Assembly: GCA_045647885.1 (NCBI GenBank)
Contig: JAZRMX010000037.1
Coordinates: 1 to 64,000 of the forward strand
DNA: 64,000 bases
Reading direction: 5' to 3'
Source of the DNA: HGM04593 sp045647885
GTDB taxonomy: Bacteria; Bacteroidota; Bacteroidia; Bacteroidales; Bacteroidaceae
In this document: piece by piece, positions 31,971 through 42,008 of the stretch
Numbering within the stretch: position 1 is the first letter of the stretch
Layout: each line of letters opens with the position of its first letter
The notes under the pieces: generated by a model
Databases searched by the model: none
What the model saw: only the letters and a program-made list of their open reading frames with translations
Told to the model about the DNA's origin: nothing
Translations under genes and position numbers: made by a program

Positions 31971-33893
31971 TTAATTGAATTTTCTCATAAGGTTACGGCT
32001 TATTCTCGCCTTCTTCGTCTCGGGTTTCTGCTTTGTAATCTCCAAAGGTTTCTGTGTCTCTAACGGATCCTTTATGTTCCAGTCGTCCTGCTGATACTCA
32101 AAGAATGCACGCAGGTCGAGTGTGTGGGGGTAGTAGTAACACTCCTCGGGCTGCAACTTACTATCGTAAGAACCGGTATCCCACTTTCCGTTCTTGTTCC
32201 TGTCCATATAAAGACGCATATAATACTTACCGGGCTTTACAAAGAAGAACGAGCACTTATTGTTTTCGGTACGCTGCTCGGCTACAACACCCTCGCTCGA
32301 AGAGAGCAACTGCACCACAGCGTCGTTGCCGGTGTTGGGTATTGTCAAATACAGCACGGCATAAGAATCCAACGAGAGGAACTTCATTGTCTGCTCATAA
32401 GAGTCGGACACCCCACCATACAGCCCCTTGAATGCAGCAGAATCCATCTGCAATGAGTACATCTGCTCGGGACGCCATTCTGCATAAATCTTATATGCCC
32501 TTATATCGTCCTCGCTTTGACGGAACACAAAAGGTATGGGTTTCGACACAGAATCGACCACTTGATAAAGGTGTATGAAAGAGGTGTCGATGCTTGCCAC
32601 CGGCTCGTCAAAGACAATCTCCAGATCCTTGTTGAAATCCATTGTCGAACCGGCCATACTTCTGAAATCGAGTTTAGGCGTGGGGGGAATGTATGCGGGA
32701 GGGTTATTCTCGTCATAATCCTCACGGCGTTTTGCAGCCTTCAGGAAAGCCTTCTCCTCCTTCTCCCTGCGCTCGGCAAGTTCCTTAAGAACCGTTTCAT
32801 ATCGTTTCTTTGAGGCAATGTACAGAGTGTCGCTACGCGGCACAACCTGCAACATAGAATCGAGCACGTTGTATGTAACAACCATCTTCAGCGTGTCCAT
32901 ATTATATACCGTAGAATCCTTCAGCCAGTATCGCAAGGTATCACAAGTGGCATTAGGCTCAAGCACATAAGCATCCTCGGCATTAAAATTAAGCCCCTCA
33001 ATCAAGGGCAGTTCCTTATTGGGAGCTGCAAAATAGAGTGTGAAATTGCTATGCTCCAAACGAGGATATTTCACAAGGTACTGTGTGTGGAAATCCTCTT
33101 TAAAAGCGCGCAGAACAATTTCCTCGCTACCATATTTGGTGTACTCCACGGGGAGCAGGGAGTCAATGGTGTTGGCATCGCGCCAAATGGTGTCGTAGCG
33201 CACGGCACGCGAAGCCGACGGCGAAACAGTAGCCTCCATAAAGGCTATAGCCTCACTCTTCTGGTCGAAAAGATAGTTGTTGTTGGCGTCGGCAAGTGCA
33301 TATACCCTGTACTTTCCGGGCGCCATACCTTTTATAATGAAACGGCCACGGCTGTCGGTGCGCGACACGCGGTCGAAAGGCTTTTTCAAGAAAGCAGAAT
33401 CGTCGAGTGCGGAGTGTACGCCCACCATAATTCCCTTGATGGGTTCAAGGTCCTGAGCATTGAGTACAGTTCCCGAAATGCCGAGGGTATCGACATTCTC
33501 GCCGGTGGAGAATACATAGGCAAACGCCTCGAGGGGGTTGCCCTCATTGTTATCCACTATTGCATCGTTGAAATCAATGGAGTAAGTGGTATTGGGGATA
33601 AGCGAGTCCTCCAATTCCACAATAACACGCTTGCCGCTGTATTTTATCTGCGGCTGCTGATACTGCGGAGGCGAAATTACCACCTTCTCAAAGGCATTCT
33701 GCAAGCGTATATTCTCATTGAATTCAAGTACAAATCTCCTTTCGGTTACATTCAACTCGTTCTGCCGGGGAGAACCGCCAAGATAAACCGGGGGTTCCTC
33801 GTCAAATGGACCACCGTCGGGTGTACCCATACTTGCACACCCCACAAGCATACCCACTACAGAGAGCGAAAATATTATCTCTTTTATAGACAT
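31971..33893 (-). CDS. Ig-like (Big_5) domain lipoprotein
   Basis: The 640-residue lipoprotein has a lipobox ending at Cys19 (SVVGMLVGCAS). A bacterial Ig-like Big_5 domain follows (about 35-130; RFVLEFNENI, VIVELEDSLIPNTTYSIDFNDAIVDNNEGN). A carboxypeptidase-regulatory-like fold comes next (about 135-225; GISGTVLNAQDLEPIKGIMV, GKYRVYALADANNNYLFD). A charged linker rich in ERREKEEKAFLKAAKRRED lies near 375, and a second C-terminal set has SIDTSFIHLYQV and MRLYMDRNKNGKWD. It is predicted to be a surface or periplasmic scaffold and sits between the GH3-type gene and DUF3108. Confidence 0.85.
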   Translation of the reverse strand: MSIKEIIFSLSVVGMLVGCASMGTPDGGPFDEEPPVYLGGSPRQNELNVTERRFVLEFNENIRLQNAFEKVVISPPQYQQPQIKYSGKRVIVELEDSLIPNTTYSIDFNDAIVDNNEGNPLEAFAYVFSTGENVDTLGISGTVLNAQDLEPIKGIMVGVHSALDDSAFLKKPFDRVSRTDSRGRFIIKGMAPGKYRVYALADANNNYLFDQKSEAIAFMEATVSPSASRAVRYDTIWRDANTIDSLLPVEYTKYGSEEIVLRAFKEDFHTQYLVKYPRLEHSNFTLYFAAPNKELPLIEGLNFNAEDAYVLEPNATCDTLRYWLKDSTVYNMDTLKMVVTYNVLDSMLQVVPRSDTLYIASKKRYETVLKELAERREKEEKAFLKAAKRREDYDENNPPAYIPPTPKLDFRSMAGSTMDFNKDLEIVFDEPVASIDTSFIHLYQVVDSVSKPIPFVFRQSEDDIRAYKIYAEWRPEQMYSLQMDSAAFKGLYGGVSDSYEQTMKFLSLDSYAVLYLTIPNTGNDAVVQLLSSSEGVVAEQRTENNKCSFFFVKPGKYYMRLYMDRNKNGKWDTGSYDSKLQPEECYYYPHTLDLRAFFEYQQDDWNIKDPLETQKPLEITKQKPETKKARISRNLMRKFN

Positions 33894-33898
33894 CTTGT

Positions 33899-35407
33899 TT
33901 ATCCGTTAAATGACATCATATCCTCAATATACTGGCGGCTGTTGCTCAAACGGGGCACCTTGTGCTGGCCACCCAGTTTACCTTTGCTTTTGAGCCAGTC
34001 GTTGAAAAGGTTCTTGCGTGCAACAACAATCTCCAGCGGCTGCAAGGTAATGTTCTTGTATCGTTTAGCCTCGTAGTCCGAGTTTATCTGCTGCAAGGTA
34101 GTGTCGAGAATCTCGGCAAAGCGCTCAATCGAGTCGGGCTCCTTCGAGAACTCAATCAACCACTGGTGACGGCACTGCGCGTTGGCATCCATAAACACGG
34201 GAGCGGCAGTGTACTCCGAAACCTGCGCGCCGGTCTCCTCACAAGCCTTCTTCAAGCCCTTTTCGGCATTATCCACGATAAGCTCCTCGCCAAAGGCATT
34301 TATAAAATGCTTGGTACGGCCCGATATTACAATCTTGTAAGGGTCTTTGCTCATAAAGCGCACCGTGTCACCAATCATATAACGCCACAGACCACAAGAG
34401 GTGCTTATGAGCATCGCATAATTCTTGCCCACCTCAACTTCCCAAAGAGGAAGAACACGAGGGTTGGGAGAATCAATATCCTCGAAAGGAATAAACTCAT
34501 AGAACACATCATAATCAATCATAAGCAGCATAGCCGAGTCGGTGGGGTCGTTCTGTATACCGAAGAAGCCCTCGCTGGCGTTGTAAGTCTCCATATATTT
34601 CATATCGGGCTTACGTATGAGCTGGAGATACTGCTCACGGTAAGGAGTGAAAGCCACACCACCATGGAAGAATACCTCAAGATTGGGCCACAACTCCTCC
34701 ACACTGTTCTTGCCTGTAATCTCAAGCATATGTTTAAGCACAGCCATCATCCACGAGGGAACACCCGAGAGGTTTGTAACGTTCTTGTTACAGGTAGCAC
34801 GAGCAATCTTGTCCATCTTCTCCTCGAAGTCACTCAATAGAGCAATAGATTTATGAGGCACACGCACCATATTAACAAGCGGATTACAATTCTCTATAAG
34901 TATAGCGCTCAAATCGCCCACGAGACTACCGGGGAGATTGTAGTTGGGCGCGTGGCTACCGCCAAGAATCAAACCCTTGCCCGAGAACATACGGCTCTGG
35001 GGATTGTTGGCAAGATAGAGCGCAACAACATCGGCACCACCCTTGTAGTGAGCATTCTGCAAGCCGGCAGGAGTCACAGGAATAAACTTACTCTTGTCGT
35101 TGGTAGTACCCGAAGACTTCGCATACCACTTGCAGCGACCTTTCCACAGAACATCCTTCTCGCCGTGACGCATACGGTCGATATACCCTTTAAGCGTCTC
35201 ATAATTCTGCACCTCCACGTTGGCAACGAATTTTTCATAGCTCAACGAGTCGGAATAATTATGCTTAACACCCCACTCGGTACCGGCAGCTGTTGTTACT
35301 AACCTTTTCAGCACCTCGCGCTGAATTTTTTCTGCCTCTGTGGCATACTTCTCTATTTTTCTCACTCTACCGCTAAGGATAGACTTAACAAGTGTTGTTT
35401 CGTTCAT
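33899..35407 (-). CDS. GH3 auxin-responsive promoter family protein
   Basis: The 502-residue protein belongs to the GH3 branch of the adenylate-forming superfamily, whose plant members join amino acids to acyl hormones. Cues are KWYAKSSGTTNDKSKFIPVT near 115 (nucleotide loop), YNASEGFFGIQNDP near 275 and YMIGDTVRFMSKDPYKIVISGRTKHFINAFGEELI near 340. The bacterial substrate is not known. It ends 5 bp before the Ig-like lipoprotein gene starts. Confidence 0.88.
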   Translation of the reverse strand: MNETTLVKSILSGRVRKIEKYATEAEKIQREVLKRLVTTAAGTEWGVKHNYSDSLSYEKFVANVEVQNYETLKGYIDRMRHGEKDVLWKGRCKWYAKSSGTTNDKSKFIPVTPAGLQNAHYKGGADVVALYLANNPQSRMFSGKGLILGGSHAPNYNLPGSLVGDLSAILIENCNPLVNMVRVPHKSIALLSDFEEKMDKIARATCNKNVTNLSGVPSWMMAVLKHMLEITGKNSVEELWPNLEVFFHGGVAFTPYREQYLQLIRKPDMKYMETYNASEGFFGIQNDPTDSAMLLMIDYDVFYEFIPFEDIDSPNPRVLPLWEVEVGKNYAMLISTSCGLWRYMIGDTVRFMSKDPYKIVISGRTKHFINAFGEELIVDNAEKGLKKACEETGAQVSEYTAAPVFMDANAQCRHQWLIEFSKEPDSIERFAEILDTTLQQINSDYEAKRYKNITLQPLEIVVARKNLFNDWLKSKGKLGGQHKVPRLSNSRQYIEDMMSFNG

Positions 35408-35491
35408 AGTCGTGTGGTTACATAGCGCAGCAACCGTGCTTTTATTATTTATCCCTTCCCGGAAAAGGGAAGTACTTGTTCTACAAATATA

Positions 35492-37477
35492 CTATTTTTT
35501 ATAATTCGACAAACCCTCTTCGAGAAATTTCACATAAGCATCGGCATCGAGGTCGAATGAATAAGAACCCGCCAAAGGATTACCGTCGTTATCCACAGGG
35601 ATATAGAAAGGCTGAGCGTTTGCTCCGAACTTATAACGTTGCAGATAACTCCACAAATCGCCCACAGTACGCAGTTTGCGAACAGAGCCCAGCTCCTCCA
35701 CCTCAATAACCTCCTCGAGAGGAGTCTTGTCATCGACAAAGAGCGAGATAAGCACATAGTCGTTACGCAGAATGTCGGCCACACGGCTGTCGCTCCACAC
35801 CGCCGACTCCATATTACGGCAGTTCACACAACCAAAACCGGTAAAATCGAGCAAAGCAGGCTTGCCAAGGCTACGCGCAAGTGCCATACCCTCTTCGTAA
35901 TTGCTGCTTGCAGGGTGCACCTCATTCTCGTTAAGATTAAAATCCTGTGTCCACATAGGGGGAGCAAAAGCACTCACAGCCTTGCAAGGTGCGCCCCAAA
36001 GACCGGGAACCATATACACGGCAAAGGCAAGCGAGAAGAGCGCGGCAAAGAATTTGGGAACCGAGGTCTGCTTCTCGTCGGCATCGTCGTGAGGGAAACG
36101 TATAATATTCAATAGATAAAGGCCAAGAAGCGCAAAAAGCACAATCCATATAGCCAGGAAAGTCTCACGGTCGAGCAAACGCCAACCATAAGCCAAGTCG
36201 GCAACCGAGAAGAACTTAAGCGCAAAAGCAATCTCCACAAAGCCAAGCACCACCTTAATGGTATTCATCCAGCCACCCGAGCGGGGAGCCTGTTTGAGCA
36301 GCGTGGGGAAAAGCGCAAAAAGCGTAAAGGGCAATGCAAGAGCAAGAGCAAAGCCAAGCATACCCACTGCGGGACCAAAGAGCGAACCCGACACAGAAAC
36401 CTCCACAAGCAGGAAACCAATAATGGGGCCTGTGCAAGAGAAAGAGACCAATGTAAGGGTAAACGCCATAAGGAATATACTCAAAAGACCGGTAGTGTTA
36501 CCCGCCTTCTCATCAACCTTGTTTGTCCACGACGAGGGGAGAGTCAGTTCAAAACCACCGAGGAACGACGCTCCAAAAAGCAACAGAAGCGCACAGAAGA
36601 ATATATTGAACACCGCATTCGTTGAGAGCGCGTTCAAGGCACTCGCGCCAAAGATAGCAGTAACCGCCAAACCAAGCACAAGGTATATTACAACAATAGA
36701 TACACCATAGAAAGCAGCCTCGCCTATAGCCTTACGACGGCTCTTTGAGCGTTTCAGGAAGAAACTTACCGTCATAGGAATAATGGGCCACACACAAGGA
36801 GTGAGCAACGCAAGAAAGCCGCCACCGAAACCAAGGATGAAGGTTATCCACAAAGAGCGCGAAGCAACGCTACCGCCCGACTGGTATGCAGCAAGTTTGT
36901 CGACCACAGGACTCCACAAAGCCGAGAACATATCCTCGTCGGCAGACTCCTTTACAATCTCCACAGGCTCTTCTGTTACTGCAACAGTTTTTTCCGTAGC
37001 AGGCTTTTTCTGCACAGGAGCAGCAACGGCAGCCTCACCCTTTATGTCGAACTCATATTTTGTGGGCGGCATACAATTCTCGTCGTTGCAAGCACCATAC
37101 TCAAGATAACCTTGCAATCTGTAAGCACCACCGGCAAACTTAATTTTCTGAACAAACGAGCCTTCGCCCTCGAAATAGCTCACACGCATACCGAAGATAG
37201 GGTCCATCTTCTCCACAGTACCGGCACCCGAAGCCAAAGAGCCCACAAGCTCGGCACCCTGCAAAGTCTCAAAGGTCACACTGGCAGCCGTGGGGCCACC
37301 GGCAGGGATATCGGTTGCATACAAGTGCCAACCATTCTCAATAAAAGCCGAGAAGACAAGCTCACCTTCAGCACCCTTCACAATAAGTTTCTGCTCCACC
37401 TCAACGGGGTTGAACATCTGTGCAAAGGCCGAAAGGGCCACAAAAAACAGTAAAAACAACGACGTGATTCTTTTCAT
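35492..37477 (-). CDS. DsbD-like thiol reductant transporter with C-terminal thioredoxin domain
   Basis: The 661-residue envelope protein passes electrons from cytoplasmic thioredoxin to periplasmic partners. A signal peptide (MKRITSLFLLFFVALSAFAQ) is followed by a DsbD-alpha-like beta domain (about 25-145) with CNDENCMPPTKYEF. An eight-span CcdA/DsbD membrane region comes next (about 225-470) with LTPCVWPIIPMT and SFSCTGPIIG cysteines. The C-terminal thioredoxin domain has FTGFGCVNCRNME. All three cysteine pairs are visible. The start at 37477 is used because it gives the signal peptide; it lies 11 bp after rsmF. Confidence 0.92.
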   Translation of the reverse strand: MKRITSLFLLFFVALSAFAQMFNPVEVEQKLIVKGAEGELVFSAFIENGWHLYATDIPAGGPTAASVTFETLQGAELVGSLASGAGTVEKMDPIFGMRVSYFEGEGSFVQKIKFAGGAYRLQGYLEYGACNDENCMPPTKYEFDIKGEAAVAAPVQKKPATEKTVAVTEEPVEIVKESADEDMFSALWSPVVDKLAAYQSGGSVASRSLWITFILGFGGGFLALLTPCVWPIIPMTVSFFLKRSKSRRKAIGEAAFYGVSIVVIYLVLGLAVTAIFGASALNALSTNAVFNIFFCALLLLFGASFLGGFELTLPSSWTNKVDEKAGNTTGLLSIFLMAFTLTLVSFSCTGPIIGFLLVEVSVSGSLFGPAVGMLGFALALALPFTLFALFPTLLKQAPRSGGWMNTIKVVLGFVEIAFALKFFSVADLAYGWRLLDRETFLAIWIVLFALLGLYLLNIIRFPHDDADEKQTSVPKFFAALFSLAFAVYMVPGLWGAPCKAVSAFAPPMWTQDFNLNENEVHPASSNYEEGMALARSLGKPALLDFTGFGCVNCRNMESAVWSDSRVADILRNDYVLISLFVDDKTPLEEVIEVEELGSVRKLRTVGDLWSYLQRYKFGANAQPFYIPVDNDGNPLAGSYSFDLDADAYVKFLEEGLSNYKK

Positions 37478-37488
37478 ATCATTTTTAT

Positions 37489-38844
37489 TTAAAATTCCAT
37501 AGGATTCTTGCGTATTCTCCACTCCTGGGGATACATATTATTGGCGCGGTTACCCACGTTCTTTACAAAGCCAAGAGCCACCCCCTTGTATGTAAGCAAA
37601 ATATACCCCATAGGAGCGCCGGACAGGTTAAGCGTCTCGCGGTGCAGATATGCAAGCGCCTGTTCACGCTCCACCTCCACACTATTGAAAGCCCCGGCAT
37701 TCAACGCGCAGCTCATAGCCACAGCGTGCTGCGGAACAATCTTATTATTCTTGATGGTAGCAAGGGGAATACCCGCGTGCAACACCCTTAATTTCTGCTG
37801 CAACGCCACTATTGCCGCCGCGTGTTCACGGGGGAGAGCGACAACATCGTCGCCCTGCATCACAAGGTTATATGCCGAAGCATCCTTCAGCCACCCCTCA
37901 AGCTCGTTTTTCACTTTCGCCACCACAGGCTGCAACTTTGCAGCGCGAGGCTGTGCAAGCGGCTCGTCGCCATTCTTGCGGAGCACCGCCATAAAAAGTC
38001 CCTCACCTTTAGTAAATCCGGGGATAAAACGATAAACGGGAAGCCCCTCTTGTGTGAGCGAGCCTGTTATACCCCACGCCTCATCCACATTCACTTCCAA
38101 AGGCTCGGCACCAAGTTCCTCGGCAATCCACGCCACACGATTTTCATTCTCGTCGGCATTAAAGGTACAAGTACTATAGACAAGCAGACCACCCGGGCGA
38201 AGGCTCTCCCAAATATCGGAAAGAATCTTCTCCTGTGTCTGCACACACTGCTTCACCACAGCAGGACTCCACTGCTCCACCGCAAAGGCATCCTTGCGGA
38301 ACATACCCTCGCCCGAGCAAGGAGCATCAACAACCACAAGGTCGAAGAAGTTACGGAAGGGTGCAAAGTCGGCAGGCTCGTTCTTTGTAACCACCGCTGC
38401 AGGAGCGCCCCACTTTGTAACATTCTCGGCAAGAATCTGCGCACGCTGCGGCATAGGCTCGTTGGACACCAGCAAGCTGCCCTGCGGCAAAGCCTGCAAC
38501 AGATGCGTACTCTTTCCACCGGGAGCAGCACAAAGGTCAAGCGCACGCACAGGTTCCTTCACAAACTGCCCAATTACCTGCCCCAGAAACATCGAAGATG
38601 CCTCCTGAACATAGTAGCACCCTGCGTGAAAAAGAGGGTCGGCAGTAAATACCGGGCGCGAGGGCAGATAACATCCCTCTTTGGCCCACGGAACCTCAAC
38701 CCCCTCGAACGAAGAAAAAGGCTTACGATTATTTGCGCGCACGCTTACCACCGGCTCCTCGCCGAGAGCCGACACAAAACGCGAATAAAGCTCCTCGCCA
38801 AAGAGAGCACGCGTACGAACCTCAAAATCGTTATTCAAATTCAT
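37489..38844 (-). CDS. rsmF: 16S rRNA m5C methyltransferase of the RsmF/NOL1-NOP2-Sun family
   Basis: The 451-residue enzyme methylates cytosine C5 in rRNA using SAM. The SAM-binding LDLCAAPGGKSTHLLQ is near residue 103, motif IV is VVDAPCSGEGMFRKD, and the catalytic motif VI is YSTCTFNADENE. The C-terminal 150 residues match the RsmF-type RNA-binding extension, which ends near NRANNMYPQEWRIR. It is the first gene of an rsmF-dsbD pair transcribed leftward from a repeat-borne promoter. Confidence 0.9.
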   Translation of the reverse strand: MNLNNDFEVRTRALFGEELYSRFVSALGEEPVVSVRANNRKPFSSFEGVEVPWAKEGCYLPSRPVFTADPLFHAGCYYVQEASSMFLGQVIGQFVKEPVRALDLCAAPGGKSTHLLQALPQGSLLVSNEPMPQRAQILAENVTKWGAPAAVVTKNEPADFAPFRNFFDLVVVDAPCSGEGMFRKDAFAVEQWSPAVVKQCVQTQEKILSDIWESLRPGGLLVYSTCTFNADENENRVAWIAEELGAEPLEVNVDEAWGITGSLTQEGLPVYRFIPGFTKGEGLFMAVLRKNGDEPLAQPRAAKLQPVVAKVKNELEGWLKDASAYNLVMQGDDVVALPREHAAAIVALQQKLRVLHAGIPLATIKNNKIVPQHAVAMSCALNAGAFNSVEVEREQALAYLHRETLNLSGAPMGYILLTYKGVALGFVKNVGNRANNMYPQEWRIRKNPMEF

Positions 38845-38896
38845 ATTGCAACCTTTTAATCAAAAAACAGAAGGGTACACTTGTAACCATAGGTTA

Positions 38897-39285
38897 CAAA
38901 GATAGTAACAAACGAGCGAGAAATATGAAACTTGTTTCAATATTTTTCAAAGCGAGTGCAGTATATCTTCGATTTTTATCAAAGATACGAATAAACGAGC
39001 GAAAGTTTGTGCAAGCGAGTGCAAAAAAAATATTTTTTTTGTGCAACGAGCGCAGCCAAAGTTCGCGAAAGCAGAAATATCAAACTTGTTTCAATATTTT
39101 TCAAAGCGACGACGCAAAAATGCGTCGTTTGCGACGACGGGAGCTTTAGCTCCCCCAAGGAGTGCGGCTTGCCGCCCTTTTAAAAGTATCTTCGATTTTT
39201 ATCAAAGATACAAACAAATGAGCGAAAAAAGCAAAGTTTACTTTGATATTTCACAGCGAATGCAGTGTATCTTAGAGATAGTTTC
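38897..39285 (-). repeat. Array of promoter-associated hairpin repeats with a second copy of the three-hairpin core
   Basis: Most of the 663-bp rsmF-thyA gap is repeats. CAAAGATA boxes occur at 38897, 38980 and 39203. Hairpin units at 38928 and 39076 have AAAC-TT-GTTT arms. The core at 39108-39182 repeats 27291-27365 almost exactly; the arms GGGAGCT/AGCTCCC are perfect here. GTATCTT/AAAGATAC hairpins flank the core. The first CAAAGATA lies 53 bp before the rsmF ATG and is its likely -7 box. Confidence 0.85.
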
Positions 39286-39476
39286 AAAGATAATAAATTT
39301 TTATATAAAACACACCACACAAACAGTTCCCCATTACCATTTTAAGCACCACGCGACACCACCCGGCAAACACCTAATGCCGCAGCAACCCACATCCTTG
39401 AAAAAAATAGAAGATAAAGCCGCAGAAAAAGAAGAATTATCATCGCACAAAAATTTTATTGTAGGGAAATATATTG

Positions 39477-39484
39477 TATCTTCG
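39477..39484 (+). promoter_or_regulatory. Candidate -7 promoter box for thyA-folA
   Basis: TATCTTCG, one base from TAnnTTTG, 24 bp before the thyA ATG. No clear -33 TTG at the usual spacing. Confidence 0.45.
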
Positions 39485-39507
39485 CATAATCGGAAAAACA
39501 GAAGATT

Positions 39508-40302
39508 ATGAAACAATACCTAGACCTACTCAACAGAATACTAACCGAGGGCTCAAAGAAGGACGACAGAACCGGCACGGGAACAATAAGCGTGTTCGGT
39601 CACCAGATGCGCTTCAACCTCGAAGAGGGCTTCCCCTGCCTCACCACAAAAAAGCTACACCTTAAATCCATAATACACGAACTCCTATGGTTTCTCAACG
39701 GCGACACAAACGTAAAATACCTGCAGGACAACGGAGTGAGAATATGGAACGAATGGGCCGATGAAAACGGCGATTTAGGCCACATTTACGGTTACCAGTG
39801 GCGCTCGTGGCCGGGCTACGACGGCGAGCACATCGACCAGATAAAAGAGGTTGTAGAGACACTGAAAAACAACCCCGATTCACGCCGCATAATAGTAAAC
39901 GCGTGGAACGTTGCCGACATAAAAAATATGAATCTCCCACCCTGCCACGCGATGTTCCAGTTCTATGTGGCCGACGGCCGTTTGAGCCTGCAGCTCTACC
40001 AGCGTAGCGCCGACTGCTTCCTGGGCGTGCCCTTCAACATCGCATCATACTCACTACTGCTGCTTATGATGGCACAGGTAACAGGGCTCAAACCCGGAGA
40101 ATTCATACACACACTGGGCGACGCGCACATATACCTCAACCACATAGAGCAGGTTAAGCTACAACTTACCCGCGAACCGAAGAAGCTCCCCCGAATGGCA
40201 ATAAACCCCGACGTAAAAGACATTTTCGGGTTTAAATTCGAAGATTTTTCACTTGAAGACTACGACGCACACCCCCACATAAAAGGCGTTGTAGCCGTAT
40301 AA
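39508..40302 (+). CDS. thyA: Thymidylate synthase
   Basis: ThyA methylates dUMP to dTMP with 5,10-methylene-THF, leaving dihydrofolate. The 264-residue protein has the full signature: the nucleophilic Cys in NLPPCHAMFQFYV, YQRSADCFLGVPFNIASY for dUMP and folate binding, and the terminal IKGVVAV. An N-terminal KDDRTGTGTISVFGHQMRFNL segment binds phosphate. folA follows after 16 bp, so the pair regenerates the folate it uses. Confidence 0.98.
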   Translation: MKQYLDLLNRILTEGSKKDDRTGTGTISVFGHQMRFNLEEGFPCLTTKKLHLKSIIHELLWFLNGDTNVKYLQDNGVRIWNEWADENGDLGHIYGYQWRSWPGYDGEHIDQIKEVVETLKNNPDSRRIIVNAWNVADIKNMNLPPCHAMFQFYVADGRLSLQLYQRSADCFLGVPFNIASYSLLLLMMAQVTGLKPGEFIHTLGDAHIYLNHIEQVKLQLTREPKKLPRMAINPDVKDIFGFKFEDFSLEDYDAHPHIKGVVAV

Positions 40303-40318
40303 CAAACCCATTACACCT

Positions 40319-40810
40319 ATGCAGAAATTAGCCCTCATTGCCGCGATTGCCGAGAATAACGCCATCGGCTTCGAGAACAAGTTGATTTATTGGTTGCCCA
40401 ACGACCTTAAACGCTTTAAAGAGCTCACCACCGGCCACACAATAATTATGGGCAGCAACACCTTCCGCTCATTGCCCAAAGGCGCACTGCCCAACCGTCG
40501 CAACATAGTCTTGTCGCGCAAAGAGAGCAATTTCCCCGGTGCCGAACACTTCACCTCACTCGAGGAGGCACTGACCAACTGCGCCGACGAAGAGGTTGTT
40601 TACATCATTGGCGGCGAGCAACTCTACCGCCACGCCCTACCCCTCGCCCAGATTCTCTGCCTCACCGAGGTCAAAGACACCCCTGCCGCAGCCGACGCCT
40701 TCTTCCCCACATTCGACAAGAAAGAGTGGGAGATAGTGGAAGAGGAAGAATACAGCACCGACGAAAAGCACGCACACGAGTACCGTTTCATCACATACGT
40801 GAAAAGATAA
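40319..40810 (+). CDS. folA: Dihydrofolate reductase
   Basis: FolA reduces dihydrofolate to THF with NADPH. The 163-residue protein shows ALIAAIAENNAIGFENKLIYWLPNDLKRFK at the N-terminus (the acidic Asp of the active site is in LPNDL), then TIIMGSNTFRSLP and YIIGGEQLYRHALP. It forms a two-gene unit with thyA, a common and functionally sensible pairing. Confidence 0.97.
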   Translation: MQKLALIAAIAENNAIGFENKLIYWLPNDLKRFKELTTGHTIIMGSNTFRSLPKGALPNRRNIVLSRKESNFPGAEHFTSLEEALTNCADEEVVYIIGGEQLYRHALPLAQILCLTEVKDTPAAADAFFPTFDKKEWEIVEEEEYSTDEKHAHEYRFITYVKR

Positions 40811-40874
40811 CGCATCTCACACGCAGCTAAAAAACCGGCTCAATAGCAAAAAACCGACATAAAAGACTGATAAC

Positions 40875-40907
40875 AAAAAAGCTACCGCATTTGCGGTAGC
40901 TTTTTTT
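40875..40907. terminator. Bidirectional terminator between folA and exbD
   Basis: GCTACCGCA and TGCGGTAGC form a 9-bp perfect stem around TT, flanked by an A-run and a T-run. It serves both converging transcripts. Confidence 0.93.
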
Positions 40908-40938
40908 ATTAAGCATCCCTTACGGGAGAATTTCAATA

Positions 40939-41400
40939 TTAGCGCTGTGAAGATGAGTAAACAATACTCAACGCCCAAGCCTTACGAAGTTCCATCTTCA
41001 CGTCAGTGATAATACCCATCTCGGTATTAACGTCGGCCTTGATAGAAATCTTCATAAAAGGTTTATCACGCTCTGCCAAGCTCTCACGCTCGTCCTGTAC
41101 ATACTCACGGATGTGTGATACATCGGCAAACTTGTCGTTGAGCTGAATACGGCTCGCGGGACCAAGCTTCGCGCGGTAGTCGCGAGTGGGTTTACCGATA
41201 TAAATATTAGATACCAAAGACTTGCGCTCGAGTTTCTCCAACTCGGTACCCTGAGGAATCTTGAACTCCACCTTCAACTCCACTTCACGCATTGATGTTA
41301 CAATCATAAAGAAGAAGAGGATAGAGAAGATCAAGTCGGGCAATGACGAGGTGTTCAACTCAGGCATCTCTGCCTTTTCTTTTTTTCCGAACTTACTCAT
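40939..41400 (-). CDS. exbD: ExbD/TolR-family biopolymer transport protein (second copy)
   Basis: The 153-residue protein has a short cytoplasmic N-terminus, one transmembrane helix (about 19-38, LPDLIFSILFFFMIVTSM, with the conserved proton-path Asp in the SLPDLIF motif) and a periplasmic domain with KISIKADVNTEMGIITDVKMELRKA. It is the last gene of a four-gene leftward set: exbB, a 4-TM protein and two exbD genes. Such sets power TonB-dependent uptake. Confidence 0.92.
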   Translation of the reverse strand: MSKFGKKEKAEMPELNTSSLPDLIFSILFFFMIVTSMREVELKVEFKIPQGTELEKLERKSLVSNIYIGKPTRDYRAKLGPASRIQLNDKFADVSHIREYVQDERESLAERDKPFMKISIKADVNTEMGIITDVKMELRKAWALSIVYSSSQR

Positions 41401-41406
41401 AATTTC

Positions 41407-42003
41407 TTATTTGTTATATGTACGGGGTTCAGCCTCCGATATCATAGTTTTATAGTACATACGACAAGCGAACTGCTGGTCTTCGTTACACTCATCAAAC
41501 GGATGTCCGAAGGTCTTTCTTGCCAATTCGTCGCGCAATTCATTGTAGGCACCATACAACTCATTCTCAACCTGGAAATAGGTATCGTAGTTTGTCGCAC
41601 GGTCGGTCTGCAACGAAATAACGTGCTTGCTTGTAACCATCTGCACTCCGAAGGGATCGGGCAACTTTTCTGCGTGCTTCTCGGGATAGTCGGGACGGTT
41701 GTCGGGGTTGGCAATGAACTCCTTCGCCAATGCACGCAATTCTGTCACGGCAATAATGTAAGGAGCCTTCTCTCCCTGTGTCACAAGAATCTCGTTATTC
41801 ATATTCACGTTAACGATAAGGCTGTTACGCTTACGAATCTTGGGAGGATCCTGCAACTGAGTTTCGTCGGGTGGCTGGGGCAAACGCACCTGCAAACCGC
41901 GGTCGGTATCCATTGAAGTGGTTACCAAGAAGAAGATGAGCAAGATGAACGAGATGTCGGCCGTTGAAGAGGCGTTAATTCCCGGAACTTTTCTTTTACC
42001 CAT
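41407..42003 (-). CDS. exbD: ExbD/TolR-family biopolymer transport protein (first copy)
   Basis: The 198-residue protein begins with a basic stretch and has one transmembrane helix with the proton-path Asp in STADISFILLIFFLVTTSMDTD (about 12-33). A longer periplasmic part follows. It differs enough from the adjacent second copy to be an old paralogue, and the two may form a heteromeric stator with ExbB. The gap to the next exbD is 6 bp. Confidence 0.92.
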   Translation of the reverse strand: MGKRKVPGINASSTADISFILLIFFLVTTSMDTDRGLQVRLPQPPDETQLQDPPKIRKRNSLIVNVNMNNEILVTQGEKAPYIIAVTELRALAKEFIANPDNRPDYPEKHAEKLPDPFGVQMVTSKHVISLQTDRATNYDTYFQVENELYGAYNELRDELARKTFGHPFDECNEDQQFACRMYYKTMISEAEPRTYNK

Positions 42004-42008
42004 TTTAT

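Noticed and set aside
27151..39285. CRISPR arrays at the repeat clusters
   Set aside because: The repeats vary in sequence and spacing, contain promoter boxes and hairpins, and lack unique spacers; no cas genes are present.
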